A stretch of DNA of 64,000 nt from positions 105,812-169,811 of the forward strand of contig NZ_JAJQJI010000010.1 of the NCBI RefSeq assembly GCF_021213805.1, given 5' to 3'. Below, in pieces: positions 23,741-32,314 of the stretch (the stretch's first letter is position 1; every line of letters starts with the position of its first letter). The translations under genes and the position numbers were made by a program. Source of the stretch: Mycobacterium sp. MYCO198283. GTDB lineage: Bacteria; Actinomycetota; Actinomycetes; Mycobacteriales; Mycobacteriaceae. The notes under the pieces are model-generated. The model was not told where the DNA came from. It did not search any database and saw only the letters and a program-made list of their open reading frames with translations.

Positions 23741-24388
23741 TCAGCCGGCGGGTTCGATGCGGATGAGGTGTTCGAACCGGCCGACGAACAGCGGCGGATA
23801 GGCGCCCATCCCCGCACCGGCCATCCACTCGGCGGCCTCGTCGGGCCGCTTGATCCACGCCGACGCCCGGCGCTCGTCGACGATCTCGGTCAGGGTCAGC
23901 ACCTCGTGGTCGTCGTCGAACGCCCGGAACACCCACATCGTCTGGATGCCCGCGGCCACGAAGCGGGGCAGCGCCCGGTGGACCGACGCCATCAGCCGCG
24001 GCACGTCATCGACCGCCGCGAACGCGGCCACCATCGTCGGCGGTGGCTGCGGCTCGGCGTGCTCGCCGACGTCGAGGCGTTCGACGAGCTCGCCGGCGAA
24101 CACCGCGGGGATGTCGGTGACGCCGGCGTCGTCGAACCAGTCGAAGAACACCCGCGACCGCAGCAGGTCGACGACGGGCTCGCGGTTGCGCACGACGATC
24201 ATCACCAGCACCCGGTCGGGCTCGCGCGTCGACAGGTAGACCAGCACATGGTGGGCGCCGATGTCGGCCAGCGCCGCCTGCCGCCGCCGCAGCAGCGGTA
24301 TGACGCGGCTCGGGTCCGGCACGCGGTAGTCGGAGACGATCACGAACGACCGCGGCTGTCCCCCGGGGGCGGCAGTGGTCGGCGTCAT
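23741..24388 (-). CDS. Hypothetical protein, 215 aa, possible dimeric alpha/beta barrel
   Basis: A 215-aa protein I cannot place in a family. Two halves look alike: each has a beta-strand, a helix and a motif about holding or loss of an aromatic ligand (LVYLSTREPDRVLVMIVV and IQTMWVFRAFDDDHEVLTLTEI), then WIKRPDEAAEWM. This resembles the ferredoxin-like ABM or stress-response barrel fold, but this is an inference from pattern only. It lies 8 bases after the acyl-CoA ligase gene in an operon from 27034 to 23552. Confidence 0.7.
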   Translation of the reverse strand: MTPTTAAPGGQPRSFVIVSDYRVPDPSRVIPLLRRRQAALADIGAHHVLVYLSTREPDRVLVMIVVRNREPVVDLLRSRVFFDWFDDAGVTDIPAVFAGELVERLDVGEHAEPQPPPTMVAAFAAVDDVPRLMASVHRALPRFVAAGIQTMWVFRAFDDDHEVLTLTEIVDERRASAWIKRPDEAAEWMAGAGMGAYPPLFVGRFEHLIRIEPAG

Positions 24389-24395
24389 GGCCGGC

Positions 24396-25844
24396 TCAGC
24401 GCAGCCGGTCTTTCATCACCTTGCCGCTGGCGTTCAGCGGCAGGGCGTCGACGAACTCGACGAACCGCGGCACCTTGTAGCCGGCCATGCGGTCGCGACT
24501 CCACGCGATCAGCTCCTGCTCCGAGACGGCGCCGCGGCGCACCCGCGGCACGATGAAGGCCTTACCGACCTGGCCGAGCCGCTCGTCGGGCACGCCGATC
24601 ACCGCCGCCTGCGCGACGGCCGGGTGCTCGAGCAAGAAGCCCTCGATCTCGGCGGGGTAGGCGTTGAAGCCGCCGACGATGAACATGTCCTTCTTGCGGC
24701 CGATGATCTGCAGCCGGCCGGTGTCGGTGAACCGGCCGAGATCGCCGGTGTGCAGCCAGCCGTCGGCGTCGATCGCCTCGGCGGTCGCCGCGGGATCGTC
24801 GAGGTAGCCCTGCATCACGCTGTAGCCGCGCACCAACACCTCACCGTCGCCGGCGATCTGGACCTCCACACCGTCGCACGGCAGCCCCACCGTGGTGGCG
24901 ATGTCGGCGAACGAGTCGCCCGGCCGCGACAGCGTCGCGGTGCCGCACTCGGTGAGCCCGTAGCCGGTCGCGAGCGTCTGGAACGGCAGCTCCTCGTGGA
25001 CGCGACGGATGAGCTCGACGGGGATGTCCGCCGATCCGGTGACCCCGGCCCGCAGCGTCTTGAGCCGGTCCTTGTCGGCGACTGCCAGCAGCGAGTGGTA
25101 CAGCGTCGGCGGTCCGGGCAGCATCGTGATGCGTTCGGCCGCGACGAGATCCACCACCCGGTCGACATCGAACACCGGCACCGGCACGATCGTCGCGCCG
25201 CGGATCAGCGAGGCGATGACGCCGGCCTTGTAGCCGAACGTGTGGAAGAACGGGTTGACCGCGAGGTAGCGGTCGCCGGGGCGCAGATCGGCGAGGTCAC
25301 ACCACTCGGTGTAGAGCCGCAGCGTCTGCGAATGGTTCATCATGACGCCCTTGGGCCGGCCGGTGGTGCCCGAGGTGTAGATGATGTCGGCGATGTCGGT
25401 GCCCTCGACCGCGCACTCGAATTCGCCGGCGCCGTCGAGAAATCCGGACGTCAGGTCGATCACCGGAATCCCCTGCGGCGCGGCGTACTGCACACCCAGA
25501 AAGCCCTGCACCACGAGCACCGCCTTGGCGCCGCTGCGGACGACGATGTCCGCAGCCTCCTCGGCCTTGAACCGCGTGTTCACCGGGACGACCACACCGC
25601 CGGCGGTGAGCAGGCCGAACGCCGCAACGATCCAGTGGACGGAGTTCGGCGCCCAGATCGCCACCCGGTCGCCCTTGGCGATGCCCAGCTCGTGAAATGC
25701 GCCCGCGGCCCGCCGAATGCGGCCGGCGAGTTCGGTGAAGGTGAGGCGCAGCGGACCGTCGACGACGGCCTCGGCGTCGCCGAAGCGGTCCGCTGCGCTT
25801 CGGACCATCTCGGGGATGGTCCGCCACTGCGGCTGGTAGGTCAC
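24396..25844 (-). CDS. Acyl-CoA synthetase (FadD-like) 1
   Basis: A 482-aa ANL-superfamily ligase that would activate a carboxylic acid with ATP and CoA. It shows IIYTSGTTGRPKGVMM (P-loop), GYGLTECG, GWLHTGDLG and the C-terminal catalytic lysine in NASGKVMKD. It is slightly short at the N-terminus compared with typical FadD proteins. GTG 25844 overlaps the stop of the amidohydrolase at 25841 (GTGA). The gene cluster order amidohydrolase-ligase suggests hydrolysis of a ring-opened compound followed by CoA activation. Confidence 0.9.
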   Translation of the reverse strand: MTYQPQWRTIPEMVRSAADRFGDAEAVVDGPLRLTFTELAGRIRRAAGAFHELGIAKGDRVAIWAPNSVHWIVAAFGLLTAGGVVVPVNTRFKAEEAADIVVRSGAKAVLVVQGFLGVQYAAPQGIPVIDLTSGFLDGAGEFECAVEGTDIADIIYTSGTTGRPKGVMMNHSQTLRLYTEWCDLADLRPGDRYLAVNPFFHTFGYKAGVIASLIRGATIVPVPVFDVDRVVDLVAAERITMLPGPPTLYHSLLAVADKDRLKTLRAGVTGSADIPVELIRRVHEELPFQTLATGYGLTECGTATLSRPGDSFADIATTVGLPCDGVEVQIAGDGEVLVRGYSVMQGYLDDPAATAEAIDADGWLHTGDLGRFTDTGRLQIIGRKKDMFIVGGFNAYPAEIEGFLLEHPAVAQAAVIGVPDERLGQVGKAFIVPRVRRGAVSEQELIAWSRDRMAGYKVPRFVEFVDALPLNASGKVMKDRLR

Positions 25845-27034
25845 ACCGTGACGAGACGCCCGAGGTTGCCGCCCATGATCTTCGCCTGGTCCTCCACCGC
25901 GAGGTGCTCCAGCGCGGTGACGTAGTGCGTGGGCTCGGCCAGCCCTTCCGGATGCGGCCAGTCCGAGCCGTACAGCACCTGGTCCACGCCGATCAGGTTG
26001 ATCAGGTCGTCGATACCCTCCTCGTAGAACGGGCTGACGTAGATGCGGTTCTTGATCTCCTCGACCGGGTGACCCATCGGGAAGCTCTCCGGGCTCTTCT
26101 TGTAGACCTCGGCGAGGCCGTCGAGCAGCGGGAACATCCACTTCGAGCCCGCCTCGACGATGCCGACCTTGAGCTCCGGGAAGCGGTAGAGCGCGCCGTG
26201 GATGACCCACGAGGCCACCGCGTCCTGGATGGGCCGCCACTCGTTGAGGATCGACATGGCGTTGGTCTGGAACGGCAGCATCTCCTGCGCGACGCCGTCC
26301 CACTCCGAGGTGTAGCGCGAGTAACCGCTGTCCGACGAGTGCATACCGATGAAGACGTCGTACTCGACGCACTTCTGCCAGAACGGATCGAACTCGGGCA
26401 GGGCGAACGACCGCGGGCCGCGGAAGCCGGGCACCGGCGCCGGGCGGATGAGGATGGCGCGGGCGCCGCGCTTGACGGCCCATTCCAGCTCCTCGATCGC
26501 CTTCTCGACGATCGGCAGCGTGATGACCGGTGTGGTGAAGATGCGGTTCTGGTAGTTGAAGCCCCACACCTCGTGCAGCCACTCGTTGAGCGAGTGGATG
26601 ATGACGTGGATCGCGACCGGATCGTCGCGCAGCCGCTCCTCGATGAGACTGGCCAGCGTCGGGAACATCAACGACCGGTCGACGCCGAGCTCGTTCATGA
26701 GCTCCAGCCGCGGCGCCGGCTCGAAGAACGCCGGGATGGACCGCATCGGCTCGCCGAACAGCTCCCGCTTGCTCTTGCCGTCGGGGTTGCCGAACTTGAA
26801 GTACTCCTCCCAGGCGCCCGGCTTGGCGACGTGGGAGAAGGTGGGGTTCGGGATGTAATTGCTGATCTGGCCCTTGATCGCGATCTTGGTGCGACCGTTC
26901 ACCTCGACGTACTGGACGACGTCCTTGTACTCCTTCGGGAGGTACTTGGTCATCGCCTCCGGCGGCTCGTACAGGTGATTGTCGGCGTCGAACAGCGGGA
27001 ACGGGATGTCCACCCGGTGTGATAGTTGACCCAT
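25841..27034 (-). CDS. Amidohydrolase-2 family enzyme (third copy)
   Basis: A 397-aa TIM-barrel hydrolase with the canonical metal motif D16-A-D18-N-H20 and GSDWPHPE with Asp358. It belongs to the same group as 8269, so three or more related amidohydrolases are in the window. It heads an operon with an acyl-CoA ligase, a hypothetical protein and a BFD-like ferredoxin, and its promoter holds an 11/12 copy of the palindrome (27058-27072). A C-C hydrolase or decarboxylase step that yields an acid for the next gene is plausible. Confidence 0.9.
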   Translation of the reverse strand: MGQLSHRVDIPFPLFDADNHLYEPPEAMTKYLPKEYKDVVQYVEVNGRTKIAIKGQISNYIPNPTFSHVAKPGAWEEYFKFGNPDGKSKRELFGEPMRSIPAFFEPAPRLELMNELGVDRSLMFPTLASLIEERLRDDPVAIHVIIHSLNEWLHEVWGFNYQNRIFTTPVITLPIVEKAIEELEWAVKRGARAILIRPAPVPGFRGPRSFALPEFDPFWQKCVEYDVFIGMHSSDSGYSRYTSEWDGVAQEMLPFQTNAMSILNEWRPIQDAVASWVIHGALYRFPELKVGIVEAGSKWMFPLLDGLAEVYKKSPESFPMGHPVEEIKNRIYVSPFYEEGIDDLINLIGVDQVLYGSDWPHPEGLAEPTHYVTALEHLAVEDQAKIMGGNLGRLVTV

Positions 27035-27057
27035 CGAAACACTCCTTATCTCGTTAC

Positions 27058-27072
27058 AAGAATCCTATTCTC
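27058..27072. promoter_or_regulatory. AAGAAT-CCT-ATTCTC operator
   Basis: An 11/12 match to the recurring palindrome, 24 bp upstream of the amidohydrolase start at 27034 and immediately beyond the stop of the ligase at 27075. Confidence 0.65.
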
Positions 27073-27074
27073 TG

Positions 27075-28643
27075 TCACGCGCGGGCCGCAATGCCCCCCG
27101 CGGTCGCGAGCCGGACGTTCTCGCGGACCCGGTACTTCTGCACCTTGCCGCTCGGGGTCCGCGGATAGTCCTGCCCCTCGGGCACCTCGATCACGAGCTC
27201 CGGCCACTTCTGGCGCGCCACCCCCGCCGCCTGGAAGTGCGCCCGCACCCGGTCGGTGTCGGGCATCGTCGCGCCGGGCCGCACGCGCAACACCGCGGCC
27301 ACCTTCTCCCCCAGCCGGTCGTCGGGCGCCGCGACCACGACGGCCTCGGCCACCTCGGGCATCGCCAGCAGCACCTCCTCGACCGCGACGGCGCTGACGT
27401 TCTCGCCGCCGCGGATGATGACGTCGGCCTTGCGGTCGGTGATCGTGAGGTAGCCGTCCTCGTCGAGCTCGCCGACGTCGCCGGTGTGGTACCAGCCGTC
27501 GGCGTCGAAGGTCGCCGCGGTGAGCGTGTCGTCGGTGTAGCCCAGGCACAGGTCCGGGCCGCGCGAGCAGATCTCGCCGTCGTCGGCGAGCCGCAGCTCC
27601 ACCCCGGGCATCGCCGAGCCGTCGGTGTAGAGCCGCTTGTCCTCCGGGGCGTCCCACGGCGAACCGGTGATCGACGGGTGCTCGGTGGAGCCGTAGGACC
27701 GGAACACCGCGATGCCCATGTCAGCCAGCCGGCGGGTGACCGCCGCGGGCACCGTCGCGCCACCCAGCCCGATGTTCCGCACGTACGCCAGGTGCTCGGG
27801 GCCGAAGTCGGGGTGGTCGAGCAGGCTGGTGACGAAGTACGGCGCGCCGCCGCCGACGGTCAGCCCCTCGTCGCGGATGAGCGCCAGCACCCGCGCCGGA
27901 TCCCACAGGTCGATCATGTTCACGGGCATCCGGTCGAGCACCGGGATGAGCACCGAGTTGATCATGCCGATGAAGTGGCCGACCGGCGCGGCCGTCAGCT
28001 GCTTGCCGCGGTCGGCGTGCATGCGGGCGGCCAGCTGCCGGGTCTCGCAGATGAGCGTCTGGTGGCTGTGCACCACGCCCTTCGGCGCGCTGGTGGTGCC
28101 CGACGTGAACGCGATGAGCGCGGGCTGCGTGGCGTCGGCGGCCAGGTGCCCGGCGAGCGGCTCGTCGGCCAGCAGCTCTGCGAACGTGCTCCCGACCACC
28201 CCGACGACCGGGACGTCGGCGCTGACGGCGGGGTCGTAGGTGAGCCGCCCGAAGCGCTCGGCGGTGACGAACGCCTTGGGCCGGCTCGCGGCGAGGATGT
28301 AGCGCAGCTCCGCCGGGCCGTAGAAGTGGACGACCGGCACCACCACGGCGCCCAGCAGCGCCGCCGCCCAGAAGGTGGCCGCCGCCTCCATCCAGTTGGG
28401 CAGCTGGAACGCGATCGCATCGCCCGGACCGACGCCGCGGGCGTGCAGGCCCGCCGCCAACCGGCGCGCGACGACCTCGACGTCGCCGAAGGTGCCCTCG
28501 TAGGGCCGCACCGCCGAGTGCACCCGGAACTCGACGCCGGGCGCCGCGGCCAGGCCGGCGTCGACCAGGTCGCCGAGCGTCTCGGGCGTCCACCACCCCT
28601 CGGCGGTGTACCGGTCGACCAGCTCGGCAGGAATGGTCCGCAT
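27075..28643 (-). CDS. Acyl-CoA synthetase (cyclohexanecarboxylate-CoA-ligase-like) 2
   Basis: A 522-aa ANL ligase. Signature motifs are AFTSGTTSAPKGVVHSH, SYGSTEHPS, GWYHTGDVGELDEDGY and TPSGKVQKYRVRE with the catalytic lysine. The N-terminal layout (VDRYTAEGWWTPETLGDLVD) resembles ligases for cyclic or branched acids. It is transcribed divergently from the enoyl-CoA hydratase at 28698, with a 54-bp shared promoter holding the palindrome. Confidence 0.9.
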   Translation of the reverse strand: MRTIPAELVDRYTAEGWWTPETLGDLVDAGLAAAPGVEFRVHSAVRPYEGTFGDVEVVARRLAAGLHARGVGPGDAIAFQLPNWMEAAATFWAAALLGAVVVPVVHFYGPAELRYILAASRPKAFVTAERFGRLTYDPAVSADVPVVGVVGSTFAELLADEPLAGHLAADATQPALIAFTSGTTSAPKGVVHSHQTLICETRQLAARMHADRGKQLTAAPVGHFIGMINSVLIPVLDRMPVNMIDLWDPARVLALIRDEGLTVGGGAPYFVTSLLDHPDFGPEHLAYVRNIGLGGATVPAAVTRRLADMGIAVFRSYGSTEHPSITGSPWDAPEDKRLYTDGSAMPGVELRLADDGEICSRGPDLCLGYTDDTLTAATFDADGWYHTGDVGELDEDGYLTITDRKADVIIRGGENVSAVAVEEVLLAMPEVAEAVVVAAPDDRLGEKVAAVLRVRPGATMPDTDRVRAHFQAAGVARQKWPELVIEVPEGQDYPRTPSGKVQKYRVRENVRLATAGGIAARA

Positions 28644-28671
28644 GGGTCTCGCTCCCGTCGTCGCCTGCGCT

Positions 28672-28686
28672 GAGGATGCTATTCTC
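28672..28686. promoter_or_regulatory. GAGGAT-GCT-ATTCTC operator in divergent promoter
   Basis: An 11/12 match, 28 bp from the ligase start at 28643 and 11 bp from the hydratase start at 28698. A weaker second copy, GAGAAT-GCC-AATATC (28694-28708), overlaps the hydratase start codon, so occupancy would block both directions. Confidence 0.6.
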
Positions 28687-28697
28687 CGAGAGCGAGA

Positions 28698-29453
28698 ATG
28701 CCAATATCAGAACAGGTGGCCGCGGTGGTGGATCTGGAGTTCGACCAGCAGTCCGGCGGTGCGCTGGCCGTCATCACCATCAACCGGCCGCAGGCGCGCA
28801 ACGCGATCGCGCCCGACACCATGGACCAGCTCGACGAGGCTCTCGACGCCGCCAAGGACGCCCAGGCGCTCGCCATCACCGGCGCGGGCGACCGCGCCTT
28901 CGTCTCCGGCGGCGACCTCAAGGAGCTCGCGGTACTGCGCACCGAGGACGAGGCCGCGGCGATGGCGTGGCGCATGCGGGCCATCTGCGACCGGCTGGCC
29001 GACTTCCCGGGCCCGGTGATCGCCGCGCTGAACGGCCACGCGCTCGGCGGCGGCGCCGAGGTGGCGGTGGCCGCCGACATCCGGCTGGCCGCCGACGACA
29101 TCAAGATCGGCTTCAATCAGGTTTCGCTGGCCATCATGCCGGCGTGGGGCGGCGCCGAACGGCTCGCGACGCTGGTCGGCCGCGGGCGCGCGCTGCTGCT
29201 GGCCGGCAGCGGGACCGTGCTCGACGCGGCCCAGGCGCACGAGGTCGGGCTCGTCGACCGGGTCCTGCCGCGGGCGAGTTTCGACGAGGCGTGGCGGACG
29301 GTGGCCCGCGCGCTGGCGACGCCGGCCGCCGGCCAGATCAAGCGGGTGGTCGGCGGCGTCACCCCCGCGGAGGCGGTCGCCGCCTTCGCCCAGCTCTGGG
29401 TGGACGACGCCCACTGGGCGGCCGCGGACAAGGTGCTGAACCGGGTGCGCTGA
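28698..29453 (+). CDS. Enoyl-CoA hydratase/isomerase-family protein, one catalytic Glu replaced
   Basis: A 251-aa crotonase-fold protein. The oxyanion segment GHALGGGAEVAVAADI keeps the first glutamate, but the second region reads FNQVSLAIMPAWGG where canonical hydratases have PE; the second catalytic Glu is not present, and Gln takes its place. This suggests an isomerase, thioesterase, hydrolase or C-C lyase role rather than simple hydration. The start at ATG 28698 overlaps a half operator; a GTG downstream near 28713 is an alternative. Confidence 0.85.
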   Translation: MPISEQVAAVVDLEFDQQSGGALAVITINRPQARNAIAPDTMDQLDEALDAAKDAQALAITGAGDRAFVSGGDLKELAVLRTEDEAAAMAWRMRAICDRLADFPGPVIAALNGHALGGGAEVAVAADIRLAADDIKIGFNQVSLAIMPAWGGAERLATLVGRGRALLLAGSGTVLDAAQAHEVGLVDRVLPRASFDEAWRTVARALATPAAGQIKRVVGGVTPAEAVAAFAQLWVDDAHWAAADKVLNRVR

Positions 29454-29484
29454 GGTGAGCGCAGACCGGGCCGGGCCCGCCGCG

Positions 29485-30120
29485 TCAACCGGCGTCGGCG
29501 GGCATCTCGCCGCCTTCGAGGCCGCCTTCGAGCCGGCACAGCCACCGCTCCACGAAGGCCAGCGTCTCGTCGTGACCGGTCGCCACGCCGATCTCGCTCT
29601 CCATCACCAGCACGCTGGAGATGCCCGTCGCGAACACCGTCCACACCACCGGCGGCACCTCGCTCGCCGCCACGCCGTAGCGCTGCAGTGCCGCGACCAT
29701 CGCGCGGGTCTGCTCGCGGCGCGCCCGCTCGCCGTAGTGGGCGATCTCGGCGCGCAGGGCCTTCCGGTGATTGGCCAGCGCCATGAACTCCAGCGTCAGG
29801 CGGGCGCCGGCCGGGTCGGTGGTGAAGCGCCACAGCGCCCGCAGCGGGGTCGGCGACTGCAGCGCCTGCGCCTGCAGCGCGAGGCCCTGCTCGGCGCGCC
29901 GCCGGAACATCGCCGCGAACAGGTCGTCCATCGCGCGGAAGTAGTAGTGGACCAGCTGCGGTTTGAGCCCCGCCTGCGCGGCGACGCGACGCGACGTCAC
30001 CGCCGCGTATCCCTCGGCGAGCATCAGCTGTTCGGCCGCGTCGAGCAGCCGCGCGCGGTTGGTCGCATCGGGCGCGCCGATACGTCGCGGTGCCCCTACC
30101 GGACCTGCCATGACGTCCAT
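29485..30120 (-). CDS. TetR-family regulator 4
   Basis: A 211-aa TetR protein with helix-turn-helix LLDAAEQLMLAEGYAAVTSR and the recognition part AGLKPQLVHYYFRAMDDLF. It is divergent from P450 B with a strong 22-bp palindrome between them (30195-30216), so it most likely represses the P450 gene. ATG 30111 is an alternative start. Confidence 0.88.
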   Translation of the reverse strand: MDVMAGPVGAPRRIGAPDATNRARLLDAAEQLMLAEGYAAVTSRRVAAQAGLKPQLVHYYFRAMDDLFAAMFRRRAEQGLALQAQALQSPTPLRALWRFTTDPAGARLTLEFMALANHRKALRAEIAHYGERARREQTRAMVAALQRYGVAASEVPPVVWTVFATGISSVLVMESEIGVATGHDETLAFVERWLCRLEGGLEGGEMPADAG

Positions 30121-30194
30121 CCCGTCGACTCGCTCGCATCCGACCCCGGCAGCCTAGCGAGCGCGGCAACCGTCCTTGACCCCTCGTGACCACC

Positions 30195-30216
30195 ATGCTA
30201 AGCAAGTGCTCAGCAT
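30195..30216. promoter_or_regulatory. 22-bp palindrome between TetR 4 and P450 B
   Basis: The sequence ATGCT-A-AGCA-AG-TGCT-C-AGCAT is symmetric at 18 of 22 positions. It is unlike the GAGAAT motif. The core AGCAAGTGCT resembles the AGCAAG half of mycobacterial TetR operators such as KstR2. It lies 68 bp upstream of the P450 ATG and 75 bp from the TetR start, ideal for one operator serving both. Confidence 0.7.
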
Positions 30217-30283
30217 CCGCGCCTGTGACAGCGCCCACACCGGGCCGCGGCGCCGACGACACCCATCAGAAAGGGCCGCACCG

Positions 30284-31561
30284 ATGACAGACCTGACCGA
30301 ACGCGACTACTTCACGGATCAGTCGCTCATCCCCGATCCGCACCCGTACTTCGACACGCTGCGCGAGAAGGGCCGCGTCGTGCGGGAGCCGCACTACGGC
30401 GTCGTCGCGATCACCGGCTACGAAGAGGCCAACGCGGTGCTGAAGGACACCGACACGTTCTCGTCGTGCATCGCCGTGGGCGGGCCGTTCCCGCCGCTGC
30501 CGTTCGCCGTCGAGGGCGACAACATCACCGAGCTCATCGAGAAGAACCGGCCGCTGCTGATCATGCACGAGCACATGGTCACGATGGACCCGCCGCAACA
30601 CACCAACGCCCGCTCGCTGCTGAACCGGTTGCTGACACCCAACCGGCTCAAGGAGAACGAGGACTTCATGTGGCGGCTCGCCGACGAGCAGCTCGACGAG
30701 TTCGTCTCCGCCGGCAGCTGCGAATTCCTCACCGCCTACGCCAAGCCGTTCTCGCTGCTGGTGATCGCCGACATGCTCGGGGTGCCGGAAGAGGACCACG
30801 AGGAGTTCCGCAACAACCTCGGCGTGCCGAAGCCGGGCGCCATCGTCGGTTCGCTCGAGGGCGAGACGTTGGCGATGAACCCGCTCGCCTGGCTGGACGA
30901 GAAGTTCTCCGCCTACCTGGAGGACCGCCGGTGCAGCCCCCGCGACGACGTGCTGACGTCGCTGGCGACGGCGAAGTACCCGGACGGCTCGACGCCGGCG
31001 ATCATCGACGTGGTGCGCTCGGCGACGTTCCTGTTCGCCGCCGGCCAGGAGACCACCACCAAGCTGCTGAGCGCCGCCATGCGGGTGCTCGGCGACCACC
31101 CGCACCTGCAGGACGTGTTGCGCAATGACCGTACCCGCATCCCGGTCTTCGTCGAGGAGACGCTGCGGATGGACGCCCCGGTGAAGAGCCAGTTCCGGCT
31201 GGCGAAGAAGGCCACCAAGGTGGGCGACGTCGAGATGGCGCCGGGTGAGATCGCCATGGTGTGCCCGGGCGCGGTCAACCGGGACCCCACCCGGTTCGAG
31301 AACCCGCACGAGTTCCAGATCGACCGCCGCAACGCCCGCGAGCACCTGGCCTTCGGCCGCGGCGTCCACTCCTGCCCCGGCGGCCCGCTGGCACGGGTCG
31401 AGGGCCGGGTGTCGCTCGAGCGGATCCTCGACCGGATGCGCGACATCGCCATCGACGAAGAGCACCACGGCCCGGCCGGCGAGCGGCGCTACAACTACGA
31501 GCCGACCTACATCCTGCGCGGCCTGACCGACCTGCACATCACGTTCACCCCGGCGGGCTGA
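30284..31561 (+). CDS. Cytochrome P450 B
   Basis: A 425-aa P450. I-helix FLFAAGQETTTKLL, ExxR in EETLRMD, and haem loop FGRGVHSCPGG with Cys364. The ATG at 30284 follows an AAAGGG ribosome site; the reading frame is open upstream but lacks one. It has no adjacent ferredoxin gene, so it probably uses a ferredoxin from elsewhere in the window (12544 or 19180) or the chromosome. It is expressed alone from the TetR 4 intergenic region. Terminal or ring hydroxylation of a hydrophobic substrate is likely. Confidence 0.93.
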   Translation: MTDLTERDYFTDQSLIPDPHPYFDTLREKGRVVREPHYGVVAITGYEEANAVLKDTDTFSSCIAVGGPFPPLPFAVEGDNITELIEKNRPLLIMHEHMVTMDPPQHTNARSLLNRLLTPNRLKENEDFMWRLADEQLDEFVSAGSCEFLTAYAKPFSLLVIADMLGVPEEDHEEFRNNLGVPKPGAIVGSLEGETLAMNPLAWLDEKFSAYLEDRRCSPRDDVLTSLATAKYPDGSTPAIIDVVRSATFLFAAGQETTTKLLSAAMRVLGDHPHLQDVLRNDRTRIPVFVEETLRMDAPVKSQFRLAKKATKVGDVEMAPGEIAMVCPGAVNRDPTRFENPHEFQIDRRNAREHLAFGRGVHSCPGGPLARVEGRVSLERILDRMRDIAIDEEHHGPAGERRYNYEPTYILRGLTDLHITFTPAG

Positions 31562-31574
31562 CGCCGCACGGCTC

Positions 31575-32168
31575 TCAGCCGGCGGGCACCAGGTCCGGAA
31601 GCCCGGCGTAGCAGGGCACCACGTGCCCGCTGCGGAACCGTTCGGTGTCGGCGCACGCCCCCACACCGGTGGCCGCCACCATGGCCTGCCGCTTGAACGC
31701 GCGGGCCGCCACACTGAGCCGGTGCTCGACGGGCGTCACGTGCTCGTCGAGCTCGCTGGGCCAATGGTCGCCCCACATGGTCACCTCGGTGATGCCCATC
31801 TCCAGCTTGTCCAGCACGCCGCGACGGACCCGGTCGTCGCGCTCGTAGAACTCGGCGGACACCGCGATGGCCTGCGGCCGCGGACCCGGGGTGCGCAGCG
31901 CGAGCGCCGAGGCGAGGTCGATCGGCTCGGCGCCGAGCACCCGCAGCGGCCGCTCGTCGTGCAGCTCGCCGACGATGGCCGTGACGTCCCAGCCGCCCAT
32001 CACCCGGTCGAAGACCCAGCCACCGGTCGCGGTCACCAGCTCGGCGACGGTCGGGGCGATCACCACCAGTCGGTACCGGACGTAGGGGTTCGGGGTGTCG
32101 TCGCCGATCGGCATCAGCGACAACACGGACAGGTCCAGACAGTCGGGGTCGAACGGGTCAGCGGGCAT
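31575..32168 (-). CDS. Conserved-looking hypothetical protein, 197 aa
   Basis: A 197-aa protein of unknown family. It has no signal peptide or membrane helix. A notable segment is LEMGITEVTMWGDHWPSELDEH and another VVAPTVAELVTATGGWVFDRVMGGWD, which gives a mixed alpha/beta impression. ATG 32168 follows TAGGAAA. It is convergent with P450 B (13 bp between stops) and its promoter contains the inverted repeat at 32238-32265. The product may be regulated by that site, but no function can be named. Confidence 0.7.
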   Translation of the reverse strand: MPADPFDPDCLDLSVLSLMPIGDDTPNPYVRYRLVVIAPTVAELVTATGGWVFDRVMGGWDVTAIVGELHDERPLRVLGAEPIDLASALALRTPGPRPQAIAVSAEFYERDDRVRRGVLDKLEMGITEVTMWGDHWPSELDEHVTPVEHRLSVAARAFKRQAMVAATGVGACADTERFRSGHVVPCYAGLPDLVPAG

Positions 32169-32237
32169 GGGATTTCCTATCCGGTCGTGTACTGCGCAGC
32201 CGGCCGGTTCGGGCCGGGGCCAGGTGGTACGACGCGA

Positions 32238-32265
32238 CCAACCTAGTGAACACACAGTAGGTTGG
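32238..32265. promoter_or_regulatory. CCAACCTA-N12-TAGGTTGG inverted repeat
   Basis: Perfect 8-bp arms with a 12-bp spacer, 69 bp upstream of the 31575-32168 gene. It is distinct from the other palindromes in the window. It could be an operator for that gene, or a hairpin downstream of the acyl-CoA dehydrogenase operon ending at 32315; a poly-T tract is absent, so an operator is more likely. Confidence 0.55.
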
Positions 32266-32314
32266 ATCCGGCGGATGTGACAAGGGTCTCAGCCAAAATG
32301 CCGGGAGACAGGTT

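Noticed and set aside
31550..31580. Hairpin between P450 B and the 197-aa gene as a terminator
   Set aside because: Only six pairs of stem beyond the two stop codons and no T-tract; symmetry arises mainly from opposing stop codons.
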